From Anastatus disparis (lineage: Eukaryota > Arthropoda > Insecta > Hymenoptera > Eupelmidae), in NCBI GenBank assembly GCA_017163975.1, contig JAFFSR010000292.1:689501-753500 (forward strand): a DNA stretch of 64,000 nucleotides, read 5' to 3'. Of this stretch, positions 56,258-64,000 are shown piece after piece; the stretch's first letter is position 1; every line of letters starts with the position of its first letter. A program made the translations under genes and the position numbers. Under the pieces are notes generated by a model, which was not told the DNA's origin, did not search any database, and was given only the letters and a program-made list of their open reading frames with translations.

Positions 56258-57815
56258 GAGAACTACTCGATGGATTTGCTTCTAATTTTGCATAGAATTT
56301 AGTTTTGTGACTAAGTTGTTGGAAAGCTATTGATAATTGGTTCTTCTAGCGTAGTTTTCATTTTAAAGTTTTTTAAAAAAAAAAAAATTCGGTTTTTTGT
56401 TTTTTGGTTTTTTTTTGTTTACTACTCGATGAATTTGCTTCAAAATTTGCATGGAATTTATTTGTGATTGCCCGGATGAAATAAATTTTTAAAAACTGAT
56501 TTTCTTAGCTTAGTTTTAATTTTAGAGCATTTTGAAATTAAAAAAAAAAATGTTTCTATTTATTAAGCCAATAAAATCTTAAAAACTACTCGATGAATTT
56601 ACTTCAAATTTTCCATACAATTCAATTTTTTGATGAACTGGTGCGGAAGCTATTGAGAATTGGTTTTCTTAGCGTAGTTTTTTTTAGAATCATTTTAAGA
56701 ATTTAAAAAAATTTTGATTTTTCATTCTTTTTGTATTTTACGTAAACTACTCGAAGAATTTGTTCGAAAATTTGTATGGAACTTTATTTTGACTGCCAAA
56801 AGAATAAAAAATTTTGTAAACTAATTTTCTTAGCGCACTTTTAATTTTAGAGCATTTTTAAAATTTTTTAAAAAATTTTTATTTTTAATTTTTTTCTATT
56901 TTACGAAAACCATTTGATAGATTTGCTCCAAAATTTGTATGCAATTAATTCGCTACTGTCTGAAGAAAACAAGCTTTGGAAAACTAATTTTCTCAGCGCA
57001 GTTTTAATTTTAGAGCACTTTGAAAATTTTCAAAAAAATTGTTATTTTTTATTTATTTTCTTTTTTGCGGTAACCATACTATAAATTTTCTCCAAAATTT
57101 TTATACAATTAATTCGCTATTGTCTGAAAAAAATAAGCTTTTGAAAACTAATTTTCTTAGCGTGGTTACAATTTTAGAGAATTTTAAAGATTTAAAAAAA
57201 AATTTCGATTTTTCTTTTCTTATTTTTTTTTATTCTACGTAAAGTACTCGATAGATTTGTTCTTAAAATTGCAGGGAAATTATTTGCGACTGCCAAAAGA
57301 AGGGAAATTTTCAAAAATTGATTTTCATAGCGTAGTTTTAATTTTAGAGCATTTTTAAAATTTTGAAAAAGAAATTTTGAAAAGAAAATGTTATATATTT
57401 AACCAGTTAGATCTCGAAAATTACTCGATGGATTTGCTTCAAATTTTGTATACCATCTATGTTTTTGTCTAACTAGACGGGAAGCTATTGAAAATTGGTA
57501 TTCATAGTGTAGTTTTTTTTTATAGAGCCATTTTAAGAATTTGAAAAAATTTTCGATTTTTAATTTTTTTTTTTGTATTTTACGTAAGTTAATTGATGAA
57601 TTTGCTTTGAGATTTCCATGGGAATAATTTGCATCTGCCAAAAGAAGGATAACTTTTATAAACCAATCTTTTTAGCGTAGTTTTCATTTTAGAAAATTAA
57701 AAAAATTTTCTTAAAAAATTTTCATATTTCAGTTTTTTTCCATTTTACGTAAAGTACTCGATAGAATCGCTCTAAAATTTGTATACAAGTTATTTGCTAC
57801 TGTTTAAAATTTTGA
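56258..57815. repeat. ~163-bp tandem array of the Helentron-like element (9+ units)
   Basis: Unit starts (CTACTCGATGGATTTGCTTC-like) at about 56258, 56421, 56584, 56745, 56908, 57070, 57241, 57419, 57587 and 57751 (last one partial). Each unit has TTAGCGTAGTTTTAATTTTA in its middle. Units at 56258, 56584 and 57419 share a variant block (GAAGCTATTGAGAATTGG); the others share a TTCGCTACTGTCTGAAAA-type or TGCCAAAAGAAG-type block. Copies of these units recur at 9540-9780 and, inverted, at 63470-63600. Confidence 0.85.
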
Positions 57816-58433
57816 AAACTACAAAATATTAATTGAATAGAAATTGTAAAAAAGTATATTACAACTACCGGAGAAATTAAATAAATAACTACAAACACTC
57901 TTTTAATTAATTTTATTAAAATTCCAACGTTCACCACTTGAAATTTAAATCATAATGTTATCGATGATAATACTTGTACTTCATTGGATAAAATGTAGTG
58001 GTTAACATTCGAATTAACCTTATTGAATTATAATTTTAGTGATACAGAAACAGTACCAGCATCATGCCAATATACTCATTTATTGGCATTTACCTATTTG
58101 AAATTTTGTTGAAAAATCTCTTTCAATGTTGAAAGTAATTTGTTGTAAAGTTGCTATAAACATGATCTGTAAGTTTGAAGAATTGCCTTGATAAAATAAT
58201 AATTCATAGTGATATTGTTGAAGAAGAAAAAATTACAGATATTAATAACTACGATGTTGAACAGATGAAAATAACGCACATTCAAATGTGCAAATCTAAT
58301 AGAAAAAGTAAAAAAGGTTGCCATCTTTTGGAAAATAAACGAATTAAGTTGAATTATTAATAATTTTTTTGCGACTGAAACGTGCGACAGATTTGTAACA
58401 GATTGCCAATCGAAACGTGCGATTCAAAGATAA
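57816..58433 (+). other. Unique interior of Helentron-like copy a
   Basis: AT-rich. A 61-codon ATG-started frame at 58175-58360 is present but I do not recognise it, and it has no clear domain. Confidence 0.4.
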
Positions 58434-58775
58434 GAATAAACGCGCAAACTTGCAGCAAAATCGAAGCAGTCTTCCGTAAGAATATTACAGCAGCAATTTA
58501 CTACAGAATTACATAAGAAAGACATAAGTTAAGTGCAATTATATGACGAGAATAAACACGCAAACTTGCAGCAGAATCGAAGCAGTCTTCCGTAAGAATG
58601 TTGCAGCAGCACTTTACCCCAGAATTACATAAGTATGACATAAGTTGAGCGCAATTATATGACGAGAATAAACACGCAAACTTCCAGCGGAATTGAAGCA
58701 GTCTTCCGTAAGAACCTTGCAGCAGCACTTTACCCCAGAATTAGATAAGAATTACATAAGTCAAGTGCAAATATA
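58434..58775. repeat. 116-bp tandem array (3 units)
   Basis: Units at about 58434, 58550 and 58667 share CGAAGCAGTCTTCCGTAAGA (third unit with one change) and CAGAATTACATAAG. Found only in copy a, not in copies b or c. Confidence 0.85.
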
Positions 58776-58884
58776 TGCCCACTAGTTATATATTAAAATC
58801 ACATTTGAATAAATATAAAAAAATTAATGAAACTCAAAGAGCTCTATGAGAAAGCATTCCGCCAAAGCACTTGGCAGCGTTTTT

Positions 58885-59390
58885 AAAATATAAACATGAG
58901 TCATATTTTTATCTTTCGCTAATAATAATTTCTCTGAACTCTCTCGATCAAACAACACACACGAATCGGGAATTTTGTTATCTTTTATTTTTATTTGACG
59001 ATTCCAATAATCAATAATTATACCATGTTTTATATGGAAATCATTCCCCAGAATAATCTTGCTAGCTAAAAACGGTACCACTAAAAATATGTGCGACATT
59101 TTATAACTATCTATTTTAATTTCTAGAAAAATTTGTTTTTTAATACTAGTTGCTCTTTTATTCATCGCCGTGGAAACAACAACATTATTAACCGGTAATT
59201 CTAATAATTTATATTCATTATTTATTTTATTATAAAAATTCTCCGAAATCACGGTTACCTGACTACCACTATCAATTAAAGTAAAAATTTTTTCATTATA
59301 TATTTTGCACAAAATATGAAGTGACACCGGTATTTTATTATTTTTTATTTGATGTTGGTCCTTTTCATTTGTCATAATTCCTTTACCCAA
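58885..59390 (-). pseudogene. Retropepsin-like protease of gypsy-2
   Basis: The active-site block FTLIDSGSQVTVI and the second block ASKIILGNDFHIKHG are present, as in Ty3/gypsy proteases. The frame then runs on into the Helentron-like element, which supplies the last ~18 codons by chance, so the natural pol frame is broken at 58884. The start is uncertain, since pol is normally made as a gag-pol fusion or frameshift product. Confidence 0.83.
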
Positions 59391-59437
59391 ATCTTAAACA
59401 ACGTCGTAATATTCTCGACACGCCGCGAGACCACATC

Positions 59438-60100
59438 TCAACGTGTCGATTCCTCGTTTAAATTATTATTAAAATTTCTCGTTGTATTTTGATCAACATT
59501 ATAAGTATTTATCTTCGGCGGTGGGTACCGTGTGTCAGGCAACATTAATCTTTCTGTATTGTTTTGATGTGTGTTACAGCGCGCTCGATAATTATACATT
59601 CTATTTTGATTATAAATATCACGCTGACCATTACAAGGTCGTTCCCGCGCTACATTACTTTCCGTACCTCTATAGTTTACTCGATTCCAATTATATTTAT
59701 TATGAAAATTTACTTGTCTTATACCTGCTCTATCAGACATATTATCTTTGTAATATTGTTTATTTTCCAGGGGCTTTATTTTATCTACGTAAATCGCGTC
59801 AAGATTCGCGAGAGTTTAAATTATTGCGTTCAAATCTTCACAATTTATTGAAGCTAACAATTTTCTTACACTTTATGGAAACTGTTGGATTATCGTATAA
59901 TTTTTTTTCAATTCCGACATTTTTGGTAACAAATAATTCGCTTCTTTTGCCTGTCTATAATAAAACGTTTGTAAATTTTTATCTTGTTTGGAAAACTTTT
60001 TACTAATCCATTTGTTTTTTATTTTGACTTGTATTGGAATCGTATAAAACTCACTAACAAATGCCTCGCGAAACGTGCCATAATTTTCAAAATTATTGAA
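59438..60100 (-). pseudogene. Gag remnant of gypsy-2
   Basis: Read on the minus strand: FENYGTFREAFVSEF, IPIQVKIKNKW and LQTFYYRQAKEANYLLP, a gag capsid-like segment (60090-59873), then an Asn/Arg/Tyr-rich basic tail (59740-59438) in the nucleocapsid position but without a CCHC knuckle. The capsid segment starts abruptly at the LTR edge (60100), so the N-terminal half of gag and the leader are missing. At least one frame change lies between the two parts. Confidence 0.7.
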
Positions 60101-61048
60101 TGTATGGGAATAACACATTGGATAATTTATTACAATTAATGCGATTATACAAGATAGAATAAATATAATCAGGCGCAAGACTCTCGTTTCAATAGAGTTA
60201 TGTCAAAGTTTAAATTATTAATAACAAAACGCAAGATCTTAAAGGATTAACGATTTACTTATCTCTATAAATGTCGCTTTGTCTCGATGGCTCTACTCTC
60301 CCTTATTAGCTGAATTCACACGTGTCGATGTTGAATTGGTCGTTCTGTCGACCTATAACTTCGGGATACAGATTCCTCGAGATGATCAGTTGAAGGCAGG
60401 CGAGCGAAGGAAGAGAGAGAGAATCGAGCGCTCCAACTTTTTATATCAGGAGAAAGCGCCGTATACCCGAGTAGAAACGTATAAAGGCCAACCGTACTTG
60501 TAATCAGTACCCTATCCGGCTAAACTTAAGATTTAAATAAGGGTCTGTAACCAGGGAAAGATCCGTGCCGGCCACTAAAATCCTTATTTCAGGCTCAACT
60601 GACAAGTGCCTGTGCAGCGCCTGTAAATGACTCTTTTTTTAAATTTTTATAAAACATAATTAGCTCATATTTTGTTTCCAAAGTAATAATTTAAGTATTT
60701 TATCCAAAACAAATAAAGCAATTGTTCATTTAAACGATAAAAATATGTTAATAAGGGTTTTATAAAAATTTCACAAATTAGGTTATAAATATTAATGACG
60801 ACATGAACTAAAATATTACGGTACCACTCCGGTATTGATAAGTTTTGCCTGAAATAAGGGTACTAGTGTCCGGACCGGAACTTTCCCTGGTTACATTGCG
60901 GGGGCCGGATCGGACAATAATCTTTAGGCTCCGGATCCGGGACGGATGTACGCCTTAATTACATTTCTACTCGGGTAGTGACACTTTTACATATTAATTG
61001 ACATTATCATTTATCGATAATTAATATCGATAAAGGATAATCGTTACA
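60101..61048 (-). repeat. 5' LTR of gypsy-2, enlarged by a MITE
   Basis: TGTATGGGAATAAC (60101) ... AATCGTTACA (61048). Without the 510-bp MITE the length is close to that of the left LTR (466 bp). The few substitutions and small gaps between the two suggest a moderately old insertion. Confidence 0.87.
60466..60975. mobile_element. TA-flanked MITE (510 bp), CCCGAGTAGAAA ends
   Basis: CCCGAGTAGAAACGTA and TACATTTCTACTCGGG are inverted ends with TA on both sides (60464-60465 and 60976-60977). The paired LTR at 52560 gives the empty site (ATATGGTGACAC against GTATA/TAGTGACAC). Longer inner arms (TGTAACCAGGGAAAG and CTTTCCCTGGTTACA; CCTTATTTCAGGC and GCCTGAAATAAGG) make it foldback-like. It is GC-richer than its surroundings. 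Confidence 0.88.
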
Positions 61049-61107
61049 AGATATTTTTAAAAATCTTGGTTAAAAAACTGTAATGTCGGTATTTTACATC
61101 CCCTTAA

Positions 61108-61589
61108 TGAAAAAAAAATATCATTATTAAATATATAATCATATAACCTTACACGTAAAAATAAAAAGTTTACTTATCACTTTTTTTCACTCTCATTACA
61201 CATTCTAATACATTATCACCGATTATTATTATTTCACTTTTTTTTTTATTTTTATATGGAAGATAACTGTTTAAAAGGCGTTTCATGTATCTATAAGATC
61301 TAGACAACTGTGATGACTCGCTTTAGATAAAATAGATTGAAATAATTTTAATAAATTTTATTATTATAAATAGTATATTATGTCTCAAGGCCGCAAAAAG
61401 TATCATTCTTGGCGAGTGCATGCTGAGGAGCCGAGCGTAGCGAGGGCGCTCCACCTGCACGAGCAAGAATGATACGTTTGTGGCCGTGACTGCATTTACT
61501 ATTTTTTTGCCCGAAGGCCGTTAAGCGGAAGCTGGGGAGCCCCCCGCCTATAAAAAAATAATTGATAATTCTTAAAATATAAAAGAATT
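61108..61589. other. Non-coding gap with one CpG-rich hairpin
   Basis: No gene. AT-rich to 61380, then a GC-rich block (61390-61550) with the hairpin listed next. Confidence 0.45.
61400..61475. repeat. Hairpin with CpG-rich loop
   Basis: GTATCATTCTTG (61400-61411) and CAAGAATGATAC (61464-61475) are perfect arms. The loop contains CCGAGCGTAGCGAGGGCG, the reverse complement of a word found in the 16850-18118 element. Confidence 0.7.
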
Positions 61590-61729
61590 TAGAGTTCGCT
61601 CTCGGAGCTTGTTGTGAGCACACGTGTTTACGTCTGGTCTCCGCAAATAGATATAGGTGTATACATATATAGTTATATCTACGAGTAGTGAAACTTAATA
61701 TTATACAACGTAGTGCTTAAGAGTGGACC

Positions 61730-63058
61730 ATGGAATGCGAAGCCATTGCCACTCAAATAATGTACCAAACAGATCCACAAGATATTCCAACGTTCACTGT
61801 TAAAAGTCCAACAAACATCAGTTATGCAGGAATCACAGAAAACAAAAGGGAACAAGGTCTCATAATGGATTACACCGAAGGACTAAGTTGAACTGATTAC
61901 GTATGTGCTGTAGGAGATATAGTGAAACCAAGTAATGTAATAGGAGCGTCAAGAATATCTAATAATCGTGTATGTGTTTACCTGTCCAACAAAGAACTAG
62001 TTAATAACTTTACTGAAAGACATGAATTTTTAACAATAAACAACCAAAAAATAACTTTAAGACCGTTAGTATCCAGATTCCAAAAAGTAGTCTTTTCAAA
62101 TGTACCTCTTGACATCCCTAACTATGTATTAGGAAACATCCTCGACAATCTCAAGGTCAAACGCAGCTCTACCATCACCATGCTTAAAGCATCAATCAAC
62201 AGAGAGGAATATAAACATGTGATTAGTTTTAGACGACAAGTATATGTTCGACCCGAAGATATTACCTTAATTCCAGGAATGTTCAAATTAAACTTCAACA
62301 GCTTAGACTATCACATATTCACAAGTACAGACACACTCAAGTGCTTCTTGTGTAAAGAAGAGGGGCATTTGGCAAAAAACTGCACTAAAGCAGAAACTCA
62401 AACAACCGATATTCCAAGCATAACAGAACAGATGGACTTAACACAAGACGAAACTCTACCAACCAACACCAATGTAAACACAACGAAGTCAACAAAAGAA
62501 AATAATCAAGTCATTACAAATAGCTCAAATTCATCTAACAATCTAAAAGCAATAAAACTGACAAATCAAAACAGAAGAGCAGGATCTGATATAAGTTCAG
62601 CCGACTCACAGAATATTCATATAACAAATTTAAATAAAATTAAGCAGCCAAAGAAAATCAGCAGGAAAGAAGACACAGACATAAGTGAAAAAAACTCACA
62701 ACCATCTGAAACAATAAATAAAGATACAGAAGACGAATTAAACGAAAAACTAATCAGTATCAAAGAATATTTAAACGAAGCCAACACATTACTCAACTAC
62801 GCTCAGTTTAAAAGTCTTATGGAGAACATAAAAGGTTCAAAAAACCCTACAGAGGTCGTCTACAAATATACACAAGACATGGAAGCCTTCACTAAATTCA
62901 TTCAAAATGATGTATACCCGAACGTCAGAAATAGCAGCATAAAATCCAAATGTACAAGACTAATTAAAAGCATTAACTCAGCCGAAAACCTTACACCAAT
63001 GAGTTCCGACGCAGAATTACAAAAACAATTACTTCTAAGAAAAGAAAACAATGTATAA
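61730..63058 (+). pseudogene. ORF1 of element C with one in-frame TGA
   Basis: The frame starts at ATG 61730 and runs 442 codons, with a single TGA at 61889-61891 where element B has a TTA Leu codon. The N-terminal region carries RPLVSRFQKVVFSN and PNYVLGNILDN. At about residues 204-217 there is a CCHC knuckle, CFLCKEEGHLAKNC, for nucleic-acid binding. A long Asn/Thr/Ser/Lys-rich low-complexity tract follows, then a C-terminal segment with DELNEKLISIKEYLNEANTL that looks helical. The structure is typical of I/Jockey-group gag-like ORF1. Confidence 0.85.
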
Positions 63059-63127
63059 TACGAATATCTACAAAGAATAATTCAAAAAGAAAATATTGAA
63101 ATAATCTGTATACAGGAAACTAATTTC
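63059..63127 (+). pseudogene. Start of ORF2 (endonuclease) of element C
   Basis: Directly after ORF1, another frame encodes LQRIIQKENIEIICIQETNF, the first endonuclease block with the catalytic Glu in QET. It ends at 63127 at the insertion of the Helentron-like element. Confidence 0.78.
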
Positions 63128-64000
63128 AAAAAACGCTGCCAAGTGCTTTGGCGGAATGCTTTCTCATAGAGCTCTTTGAGTTTCATTAATTTTTCTATAT
63201 TTATTTAAATGTGATTTTAATATAAAAAAATTGTCCAACATTAATATTTACTCATATTGTACTTTATAAATTTCGAACATATATGCTAGCTGATTGCCTT
63301 TTCAACATTTATAATGTATTTTAAAGCATCAAGTAATACCAAAAAATTTGTTCTATTGAAAAAATGATATAATGTAGTAATAAAAAGAATGATAACAACA
63401 AAATTTCTAATCGTAACCTTGCTAAGAAAGAAGATAAATGAATAATAAAAATTTTTATGAAAATTTTTAAAATGCTCTTAAATTAAAACTGTGCTGAGAA
63501 AATTAGTTTTCCAAAACTTGTTTTCTTTAGAAATAACTTGCATACAAATTTTGGAGCAAATCTATCGAATGGTAGTGCGCTAAGAAAATCAGTTTTCAAA
63601 GAACCTGAAGGATTTCTTTGGTAATAGTCCAGGCGGGATCTGTTTTAAAATGGGTAGATTTGGATGTTTGGTATATAGTCGCTAATTTTTGCTTAAATGT
63701 CTCCAAAATTATGTTAGATATGAAAATTTCGATATGCGCCAGTTGAAAAAGTTGTGCTAAATTCGCTATTAAACAAATAGTGAAAAAATCTCGAAAAATA
63801 CGACTTTTTTCATCCTTTTTTTATTTATAGCTCCTTAAATATACATTTTAGAGAAAAATGTAAAAGGAAAAAAAAGTTAGACGATAAAATTTTACATGAA
63901 ATATTAAACTTTTGAAATGAAAAATTTCATTTTTTATGTTAGAAAAACGACAACAATTGCGAAAAAACTGCCCAAAAATTAATATTTTGTTAAATGATTT
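63128..64000 (-). mobile_element. Helentron-like non-autonomous element, copy c (runs off the window)
   Basis: The 3' terminus lies at the left: A run, CGCTGCCAAGTGC hairpin and GCTTTCTCATAGAGC, in inverted orientation relative to copies a and b. 63131-63330 matches copy b's 3' end, and 63470-63600 holds inverted 163-bp-type units. 63610-64000 does not match copy a and shows no recognised coding sequence. Confidence 0.72.

Larger units (their letters stand above)
61590..63127 (+). mobile_element. I-like non-LTR retrotransposon C (cut by a Helentron-like element)
   Basis: Leader, ORF1 and the first ~22 codons of ORF2, closely related to element B. It is truncated at 63127, where an inverted Helentron-like copy begins; the rest may continue beyond the window. 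It is the cleaner ORF1 reference for this family here. Confidence 0.82.

Noticed and set aside
58175..58360. Small coding gene in the Helentron-like interior (58175-58360)
   Set aside because: 61 codons, no recognisable domain, and no counterpart in copies b or c; not enough to call a gene.
56258..58775. CRISPR-like array
   Set aside because: Units are contiguous 116- or 163-bp tandem repeats without short repeat/unique spacer structure, in a eukaryotic transposon.
59482..60006. Plus-strand Tyr/Phe-rich open frames opposite gypsy-2 gag
   Set aside because: Antisense to a recognisable gag segment; composition is that of a reverse complement of Asn/Arg-rich coding sequence.

Overview
The window looks like nuclear DNA of an insect. 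It is strongly AT-rich and gene-poor, and it carries animal-type transposons. Its only recognisable host-gene piece is one spliced exon of the planar-polarity gene prickle (minus strand, 18569-18959). The order cannot be fixed from the sequence alone; the repeat content would suit a wasp, ant or bee, but that is inference. No prokaryotic gene organisation, CRISPR array or rRNA gene was seen.

Layout. 1-4790: a CR1/L2/Jockey-type non-LTR retrotransposon (A, plus strand) with ORF1, a frameshifted endonuclease-reverse transcriptase ORF2 and a 3' tail. 4791-13140: a decayed Ty3/gypsy LTR element on the minus strand (gypsy-1), with 5' LTR, primer site, leader ORF, gag, protease, RT, RNase H and integrase; it is interrupted by a rolling-circle-like repeat and probably cut on its left by element A. 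13141-31189: long non-coding DNA, probably intronic or flanking to prickle, holding the prickle exon and many foldback and terminal-inverted-repeat (TIR) elements. 31190-46160: an I-like non-LTR element (B, plus strand) broken by at least five later insertions: a CR1-type 3' fragment, a TTAA MITE, a large CACTG-ended AT-rich element that itself holds a probable 2.8-kb solo LTR, and two CACGG-ended MITEs. 46161-51936: non-coding DNA with several MITEs and a head-to-head foldback with tRNA-like ends. 51937-61107: a nested stack, in which a TTAA MITE is split by a second gypsy element (gypsy-2, minus strand), itself split by a 3.5-kb Helentron-like element and carrying a 510-bp TA-flanked MITE in one LTR. 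61590-64000: a second copy of the I-like element (C), cut off in its endonuclease by another Helentron-like copy.

How it fits together. Nearly every recognisable coding sequence is from a retrotransposon, and nearly all are broken by stops, frameshifts, deletions or insertions, so the region is mainly a graveyard of nested elements. The nesting gives relative ages: the I-like and gypsy elements are older, and the Helentron-like, CACKG-ended and TA/TTAA-flanked short elements are younger. The best candidates for under-described biology are the Helentron-like family with 163-bp internal repeats, the sets of short elements sharing TIR motifs (CACKGA... and CCCKRGTAGAAA), and the tRNA-ended foldback with inverted minisatellite arms.
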